Shown piece after piece: positions 47,852 to 59,719 of a stretch of DNA of 64,000 bases. The stretch covers positions 606,847,673 through 606,911,672 of the forward strand of contig NC_081408.1 of assembly GCF_030272615.1 (NCBI RefSeq), read 5' to 3'. The position numbers were made by a program, and so were the translations under genes. Position 1 is the stretch's first letter. The number at the start of each line of letters is the position of its first letter. The notes under the pieces are model-generated. The model did not search any database and was not told the origin of the DNA. It saw nothing but the letters and a program-made list of their open reading frames with translations. This DNA comes from Cryptomeria japonica. Taxonomy: Eukaryota; Streptophyta; Pinopsida; Cupressales; Cupressaceae.

Positions 47852-49248
47852 TGTAGACGTCTAAAAATGGTCAACGCTTATGGAGTCATACTTTAACATT
47901 TGCACATTGCCTTATTTTAGTGTTCTTGCGTCACATTAACATTTCTTCTATGTTGTGCACTTGGTCTTTATCATTTGTGAGCATTGAGTCCTTCTTTTGC
48001 ATTCCTCATTTTTATTGCTTTCGAGTTAGGTCTTGTCAATAGCAATCTTCAGTCATGATTTTGGTCGATCTTATCTTGTCGCATCATGCGTGCTCATTTA
48101 TCATCATTTTGGACATCATCAATCCTAATTGATGATAGAATTAGGGTTTTGTCCTCTTGTCAATCTTTCAATCATCTTTAGCTTGTTAGTAATCATTTGC
48201 GATTATCAATCTTGTCAATCTTGTCATTTTGTGATCGATTTGTCATCAGTCCTTGTCCTTGTCAGCCTTCTCTTTTTGCAATCGATTCATCATTGATCCT
48301 TGTCTGTGTCAATCTTGTCATTTTGTGATCAATTCGCAATCGATCCTTTTCCTTTTCAATCATGTCAATTTCGATCGATCAGTCATTGTTCCTCGTCAAT
48401 TGGCGCCTATCAATTTTCTCTCCTTGTTAATCTTGATCAATTTGTCATTGATTTTTGTCAACCAATCTCAATCATTTATCAACATTGGTCCTTTGTCAAT
48501 CAGAATCATGATCGAACCTACATTAATTTCTTGTTGTCTTGACCTAATTCCTTGTCCTCTTATTTCTAGGGTTTTATGATTTGTTCATTTAATCCTTTTC
48601 TTCTTCTTTGTGGGTTAAATAAATCTATTTATTTAGTCCTAGGTCTCTTTCATGAATTAATTAATGGATGAAAACCTATTAATTAATTCACCTAATTTCT
48701 ATTTCATCTTTTTCCTCAATTTTCTAATTTGCTAATTTCTCCTAATTCCTAATTTCTATTTCAATCTTGTCATAATTTGTCATAATTTGTCATACATCTT
48801 GCATAGCAACTTGCCATAATTTGTGCATAATTTGTCATACATTTGTCATAATTTTGTCATTCTTGATTTGAATTTCCTTTGAAATCTCTTCATGCTAATC
48901 TTGTCCTCTCTCCAATTTGTCTATAAATTGGATTATTTTCTTCAATGAAAATATCAATCAATCACATTTTTGAGTAGCCTTATGCTGTGAATTTCATCTC
49001 CCAACAACTTGCTTTCTACTTGCATTTTGCACTTGTAGGTGAGATCAACATCAAATTTGAAGGTGAAAGAAGAACAATGGAGTCACATGAAGGAGATATC
49101 GGTGTTGGTTTGCTTCAATTTCATTTGTTTTGAATATCTTGTCTTTATGTCTTCATTGATTGGATTGGGATTGCTTTCATAGTAGCTTTAGGTTTTGTGG
49201 TTGTCCTAATTGCTATTGTTCTGATGATTTTCAATTTCCTGATCTACA
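47852..49248 (+). repeat. 3' LTR of element D (1397 bp)
   Basis: Begins TGTAGACGTCTAAAAATGG and ends TGATCTACA, followed by TSD ATGTG. In the first about 290 bases it differs from the 5' LTR by roughly twenty transitions and two transversions by eye. Confidence 0.92.
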
Positions 49249-49757
49249 ATGTGAATACTAAAGAGCAAATTGCAGATATATTTACCAAGCCTTTTTCCTA
49301 AGGAAACTTTTGAATATCTCAGAGAGAAGCTTGGGGTTATACCCTCATTGGTAGAGACTTAGATAGCTGATGATTGGCATCAAACCAACATAATTTACAA
49401 AGAAACATTTTTTCGGCTTTGATGGAGGAGAGCTACTTATCAGGGGGAGTAGTTGGAGAAGTTGGTTATAGCAATTGGTTATTGTAACTATTTTTATGAG
49501 TTGGTTGTATGTGGTATTTGTGTTGCTTTGGCATTTGATGTGAAAGGGGAGACATATCTATGGAAAAACATACATTATCCTTTGGGGAGAAATTACTTAT
49601 TGGGGGAGTGGTATATGCTCTTTGCATTTGTATTTTGATTTCTGGTATTGATCTATTCTGGAGATTGTTGGTTTTTGGTTTTTGGTTTTTGGCATTCTGT
49701 TTTGGCACTTAGATGTTTTTCCATCTTTGTGTTGCCATCAATGCCAAAGGGGGAGAT
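49249..49757 (+). pseudogene. RNase H end, spacer and polypurine tract of Copia C
   Basis: After TSD ATGTG the Copia C frame resumes with NTKEQIADIFTKPF, the end of the RNase H region cut at 39106, then a degraded C terminus (REKLGVIPSL). The spacer to 49745 carries AGGGGGAG and GGGGAG runs. AAAGGGGGAGAT at 49746-49757 is the polypurine tract before the LTR. Confidence 0.9.
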
Positions 49758-50853
49758 TATTGGTATTATGGATGTCTTGCATTGGCTTTGTCATTGATGT
49801 CAACACTCATCAACACTTATCCTTGTAGATATCTTTGATTATGTTGAACTGGCACTTATGTTCACCGGCAAGTTTAGTGACTTAGGCAAAGTCACTGGTA
49901 TTTGGTTCATCGACAGGTTATATTGTTCACCGACATTGAGGATGACTTGTTATCATCTAGAGACCACTTGGTTATGTCGAAGACATGGTTTGGACACTTG
50001 GTTTTGGTATTTTGGTTATTGGTCTAATCAGGTTGACATATTTGTTGTTACCAAAAAATTGGTCTAGGTTATGGACCGACATGCATTAGCTATTCTAGAT
50101 CGGCATGACATGTTATGCAGATGATTTAATCAATTGGTATTATTGTAATTACACTAAGCTAACATGATGCATCACATCTTGACTTATTTGTAATTAATTT
50201 AATTGTAATATTCTTTGTGAGCCGACCTACACATTTGGTCTTAGGTCCTGGTATATATGTAAGATCTCATTTGTGAGATGATGTAATAAGGTAGAAGAAA
50301 GATATAGAACAAAGAGAAGTTATATGGTTATGGTATTGTAACATGGTCTATGCGAATATAGAAGATCATATGAGTAGACCATAGAGAAGGTGGTTATTAG
50401 AGCTTAACCGGTACTGAATCCAACATTGGAGATGCTACTTTGAGCAGTACATTATCAATGGGTTTAACATCCAATTGTAGTCAGTGTGACTCATATTTTA
50501 TGATTGAGCAATGAGCTTTAGGCAGTTGGCCTTTCTGCATGTGCAGACCCCATTTGTACATACATACTATCTGTAGTAGTATCATCTGATTGTGGGTAAG
50601 GTTTCCCACTGTGGTTTTTCCCCTTACAGGGTTTCCACATACAAATCTCTATGTTATGTATTGTGAATGTTGTTTCTCTTTCTGTTTCATGTACTAAGTT
50701 TCACCAGTATTAATATTAACTGTTAATCTGTTAACTGACATTATCTTTGGTTTACCGGTATTATGTATCAAGTTTGATTAAGTTATATTTGGGTTGAAAT
50801 TAATAGACAACTGATTCACCCCCCCCACTCTCAGTTGCCTCCGAGTCCTAACA
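49758..50853 (+). repeat. 3' LTR of Copia C (1096 bp)
   Basis: Begins TATTGGTATTATGG, ends GAGTCCTAACA, followed by TSD TCAAC at 50854-50858. It contains the C-rich motif GATTCACCCCCCCCACTCTC near the end and the TATA plus ATCTCA/TGAGAT hairpin near 50252-50280. Confidence 0.92.
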
Positions 50854-50858
50854 TCAAC

Positions 50859-51159
50859 AATTCTCTATGTCCAGTTGTTGAAGAATTTATAGGCCTTACT
50901 CTTGGTGGAACAACTAAGAAATATGCCTTCATCACTCTTAGCTTCAAACTTGCTTATGTAATCACCTCTTTTAATAAAAAAATTGCTTCAAAATATCTTA
51001 AAATAGCTAACATCAGGTGATCTCCCATTCTAGTATTCATAAGGGGTCTTGTCCTTACCTCTTTTCACCAGAACTTTATTCATTGTCTAGACAGTTGTAC
51101 TTATAGCTTCTTTCCAAAATATTTTCGCTACACCTCCTTGTATCAACATTGTTCTAGCA
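50859..51159 (-). pseudogene. Integrase C-terminal part of Copia B
   Basis: Minus strand reads EAARTMLIQGGVAKIFWKEA near 51080-51160, then KVLVKRGKDKTPYEYWN and, toward 50870, a degraded DEGIFLS-like block. It joins upstream sequence at 52697 once solo LTR F and one GCTTC copy are removed, and downstream sequence at 33937 across Copia C. Confidence 0.87.
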
Positions 51160-51164
51160 GCTTC

Positions 51165-52696
51165 TAATAACTCAATGATGAATAGATAGTACTGACCCGG
51201 TACTAAGAGGGGGGGTGAATCAGTATAGACAAAAATACAGTCCTAAACCGGTCTGATAGCAGACACTTCAACTGACTGGCAAACAATGACACCGGTTTGA
51301 AATAGAGTGCAACTGGTAAAGCTAAGACTGACCGAGACAAGCATTAACTGGTTCCTCACTTAGCTTTTGACTCAACTCAAGACTACCCTACCATTTCTCC
51401 CTTGTGCATAAATAGGTAATCTATCATCAGATCATAATAACAGCTAGTTCAACATGTTTTATTGATAGGCATAAAACACAGAACCATCATATGCTTGACA
51501 GACAATAGCAAAGCATCACAAGATAAAAGCATCACACATGACACATATATTTTTCATGTGGAAACCCAACTAGGAAAACCCATGGTGGGGATGAATACCC
51601 ACAAGATATTTTTGAACTCTTTAGAAGTCCGCTCTGTTAGGAGCCTTGTCCGGTTAGATACATTACAATAGGTTCTGCTAGGAACCGATCCTATTAGAGA
51701 TCACCCAGTTAAGGGTTAAACCCTGTTAAAGGTTACCTTGTTAGAGGATTTCAAGAACTCAATAGCTAAAGGATTTTGAACTCAATAGCTAAAGGATTTT
51801 CAAATCAATAGCTTTGAATTACCCTGTTAAAGGATTTATAGCAAGCCGGTTAAAGCTACCCTGTTAAGAGATTTTCCAACTGTTGAGGTGGTTAGAGATC
51901 AACAGGTATTATAATGATCTGGTAACAGCACTCAATACTAATGTAGATCCTCTTAAGCTCTTCTTCACCTTCTACACTTACACTCTACAGGTATCACTTC
52001 TCTCCTTTTGGTCTGGCAAGAATCACATATCTCTTCTCTTGGATACTCATACACAACTTTTGCCTACAACCTTAGAAAGAGACACAAAATCAACCTTATA
52101 GGAAAATAGATAGGTTAGTAGCATAAACCCTAAACCCTAAACCTATTAGGTTAAGGAATTCAAATGGTTCAATCCTGATCATTAAGCACACTACATTAAA
52201 TGCAACGGTTCTTGATCCAATCTCAAGACATTCTCCATCATTCATTTCCATAGATTTTATGGCAGCTGATAACCCATCACATGTTATCACCATTTTATAG
52301 ACTTCTCACATTCCTGAGGTAGATAGGAACAATCTCCTTCATGCAAGATCCTTCACGCGCACAAGGATTACATGGCAACATGATCTGTTCTTTGTTATCA
52401 TGCTAACTCATCACACAAAGTCAGCGGTTGAGCCACACAGGCTTGAAGCACTTCAACCGGAAACCCTAAAGTTGAGACTACCAATCGGTAGTCATACAAT
52501 GCTTCCATGTGTCGGTTCCCATAACCATATGTCAGTTCACCTTTAAACAAGCACACCGCTTCACTTTGGCACACACGCCAATTCACAATGTTATACCAGT
52601 TCTCTCATATGCCAGTTCTCACCTCTTCAGCATATTGACATCAATGACACCATACAATGTCATTATGTCCTCATACCAGTTCACATAATGCCAATA
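51165..52696 (-). mobile_element. Solo LTR F inside Copia B integrase (1532 bp)
   Basis: Flanked by GCTTC at 51160-51164 and 52697-52701. Removing it joins the integrase blocks GIAERN and VVEAARTML. On the minus strand it begins TATTGGCATTATGTG (TG changed to TA) and ends GAGTTATTA. It carries the C-rich motif (plus 51207-51222) and a short AAACCCTAAACCCTAAACC stretch at 52124-52142. The overall layout resembles the Copia A LTR (TTGGCATT..., CATTGATGTCAA, similar length), but the family differs. Confidence 0.85.
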
Positions 52697-52701
52697 GCTT
52701 C

Positions 52702-53280
52702 AACCACTAGATGTTTCTCTCTGCAATACCATTCTGTTGTGGTGTCCTTGGTGCGGAAAGTTGTCACTTGATACCATTCTCATCGCAATACTTAGTGAAT
52801 TCCTTAGAAGTAAATTCACTGCCTTGATCTATTCTCAGACATTTTATCTTTTTGCCACTCTCTTTCTTAGCTAAGGCCTTGAATGCCTTGAATGTACCAA
52901 AATCTTCATTTTTATCCTTCAAGAATGTGACCCACATCATCCTTGAACAATCATCAGTGAAGATCATGAAATATTTGTCACCTTGAATGCTTCTTGCTCT
53001 TATTGGTCCACATAGATCTGTATGAACCAAATCTAACAAGTTCTCCACTAAGAAGGACTTGCTCTTGAAAGTTGAAGAAGTCATCTTTCCTAACTGACAT
53101 TCTTTATAAAGAGAATTAACTGGTTTGTCTAGGTGAGGCAGACCTCTTACTGTCTTAGACTTACTTTAACAATATTATCAAAATTAATATGACAAAATCT
53201 CCTATGCCAAAGCCAACTATCATATATCTTTGCAATCAAGCAGTTTCTAACTTTAGGATTAAGGTGAAATAGATTACCTC
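52702..53280 (-). pseudogene. Integrase HHCC and core of Copia B
   Basis: Minus strand: a degraded HHCC region (HINFDNIV near 53180), then an open stretch 52764-53084 with LVHTDLCGPIRARSIQGDKY (first catalytic Asp present), KCLRIDQGSEFTSKEF (second Asp present) and, past a stop, SAPRTPQQNGIAERN (Glu present). All three catalytic acidic residues of the DDE core are visible, unlike in A and C, but the frame has stops and is broken by F. Confidence 0.87.
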
Positions 53281-53356
53281 TTGTCTATTTTCTGGTTGCA
53301 ATCAATTCACCTTTGTTGTCAAAGATTTTGCACATACTATTTCTAAACTTTAGTGG

Positions 53357-53659
53357 TTATAATCTATTATTAAGTTGTGCCACACTTAGAAGATTGTTCT
53401 TTAGGCCTTCAAACCAATAGACATCATCAGCATTGCTCTTCCCATTAAGAGAAATAACTCCCTTACCTTTAACCATACAGGGTGAATCATTGCCAAATTT
53501 GACAAAGCCACCATCAAATTCCTTTAGAGAAAGAAATTTACTTTGATCATGGATCATGTGATGTGAACAACCACTATTAATGATCCAATCATTAGAGTTA
53601 TCCATCCTAGATACTAGTGCCTTCTGATATGATATTTCTTCCTTAATAGCTACAAACAC
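53357..53659 (-). pseudogene. Protease region of Copia B
   Basis: A 100-codon open minus-strand frame with WIINSGCSHHM (catalytic DSG changed to NSG), FVKFGNDSPCMVKGKGVI and GLKNNLLSVAQL. The Asp-to-Asn change alone would inactivate the aspartic protease. Confidence 0.87.
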
Positions 53660-53679
53660 AATATCTTCACTAGCATCAT

Positions 53680-54660
53680 CATCAGATTCTTCATCAATAA
53701 TATCACTATCAATAGCTACGAGACAATCTCTCTTGCATTTACCCTTATATTTCTTAAATTCATCTCTCTTGTATTCATTTTCACCATTAGGGAAATTAGC
53801 TGCTATATGATCAATCTTGCTGCATGCAAAACATTTTTAAGGTAACTTACCTCTATATTTACCAGTGCCTCTAGGTAGTCATTTTGCCAACAATGCTTCA
53901 AGTTCCACTAAGTTGTCTTCATCATCAGCATCAATGTTGGATATAGATTCATAACCATGACCAGTATCTCTACTTTTTCTCACAGATGGGTTAGAGACAT
54001 AAGCTCTGAATGGAGATTTTGATTTCTGTACACTACCATCATATCCATTTAGTTCAAAAGCAGTAAGTTTGATAATAATAGAGTCAAGAGATACCTTAGT
54101 TTTTTCAATGGACTTTATCTCCTCAATAGCTGCAACTCGGATAGCATAGTCTAGTAGAAGGGTTCTTATTACCTTACTGATCACTAAGGCATCTTCCACT
54201 TTCCCTCTTGCATTCTTTATTTCACTAACTATCTCTTTTATTCTTTGACCATACTGCTAGATATTCTCACATTCAGACATTCTCATGTCATCAAACTTTC
54301 CTCTTAGACTCTCCTCTTTAGCAATCTTAACATGTTCATCACTGCTATAAATATCTTCAAGTTTTTTCCATACTTCATATGCAGTTTCAAGACCATGAAC
54401 ATCTACATATTCAACATTGGACAGGGAACTGATAATAGCCTCTAATGCTTGATGATTTTCTTGTTGTTCTTTCTTCTGATCATCAGTTCGGGTTCCAGTA
54501 AGTGTAATATACTTTGTTTCTATATGATCCCAATAATGACTAGCAAGACTCTTAATGTAAATATTCATTTTGTCACTCCATATTCTATAGTTATCTTTGT
54601 TGAACTTCAGACCTACTTTCTTATCATGATCTACAAGATCTTTTCCTCAAGTTGTTAGGC
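53680..54660 (-). pseudogene. gag of Copia B
   Basis: Minus strand. Near 54257-54568 are AYEVWKKLEDIYSSDEHVKI and LRGKFDDMRMSECENI (UBN2-like capsid). 53879-54199 has DALVISKVIRTLL, IKLTAFELNGYD and an acidic end. A zinc knuckle near 53790-53845 reads CFACSKIDHIAANF, with the last Cys lost. The start region near 54600 is degraded. Confidence 0.83.
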
Positions 54661-54682
54661 TTTTAGATAAAAGAGGACATGA

Positions 54683-54697
54683 GATTCTCTGATACCA
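54683..54697 (-). promoter_or_regulatory. Primer binding site of Copia B (initiator-Met tRNA)
   Basis: The minus strand reads TGGTATCAGAGAATC two bases after the LTR end. Confidence 0.87.
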
Positions 54698-54699
54698 AT

Positions 54700-56092
54700 T
54701 GATGGTATGATGAAAGAATAAGTATCTGGTAGAATACTAAGAGGGGGGGGTGAATCAATATACTAAAAAAATGATACAAAGTTCCCAAACTCAAATTCAA
54801 TCACACAAAGTAAACATCAACTGGCTTGATTGTTATGACAACTTAACAATAAACAACTTCAATCTTTGTAAACATCAACAATGTTTAATCATATCTCAAC
54901 ATATTCATCTCTCAATGCCTCTAGTTATTATGCCTTATAAGAAGTTAATCAAATCAATCAAATAAGACCATAACCACAAAAACATTCACCACTTGACACA
55001 AATGTTTATATGTGGAAAACCCAAATAGGTAAAAACCATAGTGAGATAAGACTCACAAGGATAGCTATTTGAACTCTTCTAAAGTTTTCCCTATTAGGAG
55101 CCAAGCCTGTTAAAGCTTTACAATAAGTCTTGTTAAGAACTAATTCCGGTTAAGGGATTTACAAATATGCCTTGATGAAAAGCATAATACCATGTTAGGA
55201 GTAACCTCACTGGAGGATTTAAAAATCCAAGCTGATGGACCACCTTGTTAGAGGATTTAATAAGTAATCAAGCTTGTTAGAGCTTACCTGGTTAAGGGAT
55301 TTCACTTTTGTTGTAATTGTTAGAAATCAACAAGTTTTCTTGATCTATCTGAATAGCACTACATTTTCTTGGTTAGATCCTTGTAAGCTTCAATCTGACT
55401 TTACTCAAAGTGCAGATCCATTCATTGGTTAGGTAACCACACACTCAATAGGTTTATGCCAATCTTGCCAACAACTTTTATAAACAACTTCATCAACCTT
55501 AAATAAAAACCAATTAGGTCAGTAACACAACAAAAACCTAATTCTCATCATCAAGATTACAAACAAGTCGATACAATCTTGACCATTAGAAATCATAACA
55601 ATCTCTTCACATTCTTCAAGAAAATTCCAACCGCTCCATGATCACCACTTCATCGGACTTTGTAACTCATCATGCGTTATGCATTAGATGCAATCCACTT
55701 TGCTCCTTCCCAAGACATCAAACAAATTCCCCAAAATAATTTGAACTTATCCTCATACAATGATCACACATGTCTCCATCATTACCGCTCATCAGATAAT
55801 AAACCGACAAACTTGATTGGTTAGGGTTTAACAAAAACAACAAGTAGGGTTTACCGGTTATATTGCATAGAAAGGTTTAACCCTTTACACTAGTTTACTG
55901 GTTCAACTCACAAAATTAACATACCGGTTTACAACATCTTCCACAAAGATCTTCCTACTAGTTGCTACCCAATATCAAAAGCAACAATATTAGCAATAAC
56001 ATAAATACCATTACTGGTTCAATTAACATCAATGACAACATATCATTAATGCAATCTATATGTAAAATGCCAACAAACTAAAAATGCCAACA
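54700..56092 (-). repeat. 5' LTR of Copia B (1393 bp)
   Basis: Minus strand starts TGTTGGCATTTTTAG at 56092 and ends ACCATCA at 54700. It matches 30625-31745. The C-rich motif (GATTCACCCCCCC on minus) lies at about 54742-54758. Confidence 0.9.
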
Positions 56093-56093
56093 A

Positions 56094-58036
56094 GGTTTGA
56101 CTCTATGATTGTAACTATGACTCATATGGTGTTGATATGATTTCAAGTGATTAAATGCAATTTGAGGATGCTCATCTAACAATTTTAAATCTTTCAAGTA
56201 GGAGACCCTATAATCTTCGTCACTGATAAGATCACGTAAGGAGACTCGTAAAGATAGTAACTCAACCTCAATGGTAAATATTTCTTTAGAACCATAGAAA
56301 AATGAATAGGAAGTATCTCCAGTAGGTATGAAAATACTAATGTAATAGGCCCATAGTGCGTGAATAAGTTAGATATGCCAGTTGTGGCTAACATCATTGA
56401 CTATCTTCTGAAGGAATTTGGGAATAGTTTTTGTTAGACACCATAAATTGATCATTATCTTGCTATTAATATAGAGTGGAAAAGAGGTGATGGATATGGA
56501 ATTGGTCAGAAGGCTCATGAACATCCTAATTCATAAAGAGATGTCCATTATCTATGACGATGGAAAAGGGAACACCATATGGGCAAATGATGTAGTTAAG
56601 AATGAAAGTTGCAATCTACTTATCAGTGACTTGGGTGAGAGGGACAACCTTAATCCACTTTGTAAAATACTCAATGGTTGTGGTAATGAATTTATGGTAA
56701 TTGGTTTATGGAGGGCAAATCTTTCCCATGAGATTGAGTCCCCATTGACAAAAGGGTCATGGAGTAGTGAATAGCTGAAGTTCCTATGCTAGTGCATGAA
56801 TAAGGTCTTCATGAGTCTGACATTGCTTACATTTTATAACAAACTTGTATGATTCCTTCTCCATTGTAGTCCAATAGTAACCAATCCTTATAAGTTTATT
56901 AGCTAAGGTTGGACCACTAGAGTGAGCCCCACATATACCTTTGTGGACTTCACGCAATGCAGTTTGAGCTTCGTCATTCTATAAACATCTAAGAAAAGTA
57001 CCATAAAGACCTCGTCAGTAAAGTGTATTGGCTATGATGACATAACAAGAGGATTTATAGATGAAGGTACAACATTGGTTATTGGAAAGATTAGGTGGAA
57101 GGATGTTATCATGAAGGTAGGCAAAAATGTCATTGTACCAAGGATAATCAAGACCAAAAACACACATTAATTCAAATGGAGTGATCTCATATGCAAGGAC
57201 CAAATGATTATCCACCAAGAACTCATAGTGGGTCTCATTCTATGACATGTTGATCAAGGAAGCAATGGTAGCCATAGAATTTGTAGCTCGATTGTTCTCT
57301 CTTGGTATTTGCTCAAAGACTATCTTTGTGAAGTACTTGAAGTCCTCCACCATTTTCTTGTAAGGCATTAGTTTTTTATCTTTAGTTTGATAGTTATCAT
57401 TTATTTAACGGATCACAAGTTGAGAGTCCCCAAAAACATGAAGATCTTGGATCTTCCACTAAACTGCAATCCATAGTCCTCTTGTTAATTCCTCATATTC
57501 TCTAATATTGTTCGTAAGGGAATGATAACCAATATGATTTAGGAATAGAATCCCCTTGAAGTGTGATGAAAAGTATGCATGTTCCTACTCCACATTGTGT
57601 ATGTGAACCATCAAAGTATAATATCCATAGTCTATATTTTGTCACTATGAAGATGGAATCATCCGAAAATTATGATACAATAAGAGAATCGTCAATCATT
57701 AGTGCAACTACAAGTTGGTTTATAATGATTTGTCCTTTGATAGTTTTTTATGTCCACAGACTCAATGTTGAATTTATTTAGCATCATGACCCACTTAGCC
57801 AACCTACTTGTAAGAGTTTCTTTCTTGACTAGATACTTTAGTGGATCAATTTTTGCTACAAGCTTTGCCTTGTGAGTTAGCATGTAATGACCCAACTTTT
57901 GTGAAGAAAAAATTATGGAAAGACATGCATACTCTATTAGAATATAATTAAGCTCATATGAAAGTAATGTGTGACTAATGTAGCATATGGCTCACTCTTT
58001 TCCTTCATGGTGCTATTGTGCCAAAAGTGCCCCCAG
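56094..58036 (-). pseudogene. Ty3/Gypsy pol remnant G (RNase H to integrase C terminus)
   Basis: Minus strand from 58036 down. RNase H-like GHYMLTHKAKLVAKIDPLKY and LTSRLAKWVMMLNKFNIE lie at 57770-57895. The integrase zinc-binding region is near 57020-57140 (PWYNDIFAYLHDNILP). The integrase core is near 56590-56710 (EYFTKWIKVVPLTQV, PFSIVIDNG). The C-terminal segment near 56100-56280 (RVSLRDLISDEDYRVSYLKD, SYNHRVK) is cut by the LTR of Copia B. The phrasing resembles the Tat/Athila side of Gypsy. Stops are frequent. Confidence 0.8.
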
Positions 58037-59378
58037 TGTTGGTAGCAATAATGTAGGAAAACTAAGAGGGGGGGGGTTGAATCAGTTTTCACCAAACTCA
58101 AACAAATTAAATCTCAACTTTAGATCTAATCAAGAATAACAATAGAAAAGATAAACACCAAATCAATAGCACACATAACACATGGATTTTTTGATGTGGA
58201 AAACTTGGTTAAGGGAAAAACCACGGTGGCAACCTACCCACAATATGATGATACTCTATAGTAGTATGTTTAAATATTACAATGGGGAATGCATATGTAT
58301 TTAGGCACAATGCCTAGAGCTCACTACTCAAAAACAACAAAGGGTAGCAACCCTGGGAAGGCTCACTACCCTACAAAGATTAGACAACAATCTAGATTAC
58401 ATGAACTAAAAGAATAGTACCTCCAAAGGCCTGATCATAGTTTTGGTTAAGCACAAAGTGTGCACAACAATAGTTCTCTACTCTTTTGCACTACCAAAAC
58501 ACAAATTCTCTTGTCTGCACATACAATACTCTTACTAGTTGTAGACACAACCACAAACACACATCTTACATGATCACATCATATATTTATATAAATCATC
58601 AACCTTAACCTTAAGTTTGGCTCAACACATAAGACCTAATTACAAAACTACATCCCACGATACATAAATCAATAACTGGACCAATACAATGTTAGGAAGG
58701 ACATAGCATGGACCCAAATCAAATCCTTGAACACACAACAAAACTAGATAATCCACCAAGATCATCTGCGACATGCTAAACCATCGAATATGTCGCATAA
58801 CATGAAGAATACCATCGGACCAATAAAATATTTAACAACACATACCGCAATCAACACAGACCACCAAAACACATAGAAAATGATCAGAGAAGATCAACAA
58901 GCAATGAAAATTCCACCGTAATAACCACAACAACTCTGATAACAAGAATCATCATTAATCCATCACCAAAGCCCAAGAACACCAACAACAAACTGAAAGA
59001 TACGCTTTTGAAGTTCCAAATCATGAACCACTCAAACTAAGGACACACATGAATGTCCCAAACACTCTCCAAAATCCACACAACATAAGGAATCAATTCT
59101 AGAGCAATATAATCCATAAATTACAACTCTGCAATACAAAATCAATAGAGAAACCAATCATCACACCAGATCACATAGCTTGATCAAATCACCTTCTGGA
59201 ACATTGAAACTCATATTGAATCAACTAGAGATAAGTATCTCAAAACCCATTAATTTTCATTAGCACATCTCCAACAAAACCAACTTAGCTCTCTACAACA
59301 AACCAATTCTCTACAACAACACGAGAATATGTTAACATTAATGATAACAACATATTCCAACAACTTTAGTATCCAACA
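58037..59378 (-). repeat. 3' LTR of Copia H (1342 bp)
   Basis: Minus strand starts TGTTGGATACTAAAG at 59378 and ends TGCTACCAACA at 58037. C-rich motif on minus: TGATTCAACCCCCCCCC. The outer flank is CCCAG. Its single occurrence prevents testing LTR ends by comparison. Confidence 0.75.
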
Positions 59379-59390
59379 ATCTTCCCCTTT
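59379..59390 (-). promoter_or_regulatory. Polypurine tract of Copia H
   Basis: The minus strand reads AAAGGGGAAGAT just before the LTR start. Confidence 0.8.
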
Positions 59391-59719
59391 GGCATTTATG
59401 GAAACATATGAATGTGAAAAAAAATCAATGCAAAGAAAGAAATCAATTCCAGCAATCTCCCCCTGAGATCATGCACACATAGCTCTCAACCTCAAATAGA
59501 TAAAGTAGTTTTTCACATACATCTCTCCCCCTTTGACAACAATGGAAAAGACACTGACAAATCATTATTCTCTATCACCCAGATAATCTCTCCCCTTTAG
59601 AAAAAACTCACAAATCTGAACAACTAAATCACACACTGACTACTCCCTTGGAGCAGTAACACCAACTCATCAATTCAACTATCAAGATAAGACTATGAAG
59701 TTCACCAAATCGATGCAAC

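Larger units (their letters stand above)
39107..49248 (+). mobile_element. LTR retrotransposon D, 10.1 kb, no recognisable pol
   Basis: LTRs 39107-40525 and 47852-49248 begin TGTAGATGTC or TGTAGACGTC and end GATCTACA. The TSD is ATGTG at 39102-39106 and 49249-49253, and removing the element rejoins Copia C RNase H in frame context. The internal region has a primer site, a long leader, one long degraded reading frame (42519-45199), further non-coding sequence and a polypurine tract. No DSG protease, RT YVDD, RNase H or integrase motif was found in it. The polypurine tract and LTR start resemble element K. Confidence 0.92.
33943..50853 (+). mobile_element. Ty1/Copia element C, interrupted by element D
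   Basis: LTRs 33943-35037 and 49758-50853 flank gag-PR-INT-RT-RNase H on the plus strand; the RNase H end is displaced by D (39107-49248). The length without D is about 6.8 kb. TSD TCAAC. The 5' LTR begins TATTTTTATTATGG and the 3' LTR TATTGGTATTATGG where the solo family member has TGTTGGTATTATGG. Confidence 0.93.
30528..56092 (-). mobile_element. Ty1/Copia element B (minus), host of nested insertions
   Basis: On the minus strand: 5' LTR 54700-56092, Met primer site, gag, PR, INT, (gap), RT, RNase H, polypurine tract and 3' LTR to 31745. Coding sequence breaks at 50858 and resumes at 33937 across Copia C with TSD TCAAC, and breaks again across solo LTR F with TSD GCTTC. The outer end of the 3' LTR near 30528-30625 is unrecognisable, so the left boundary is approximate. 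Confidence 0.9.

Noticed and set aside
52124-52142. AAACCCTAAACCCTAAACC, like the plant telomere repeat
   Set aside because: Only about two and a half units, inside solo LTR F; too short for an interstitial telomere and likely chance or LTR leader sequence.
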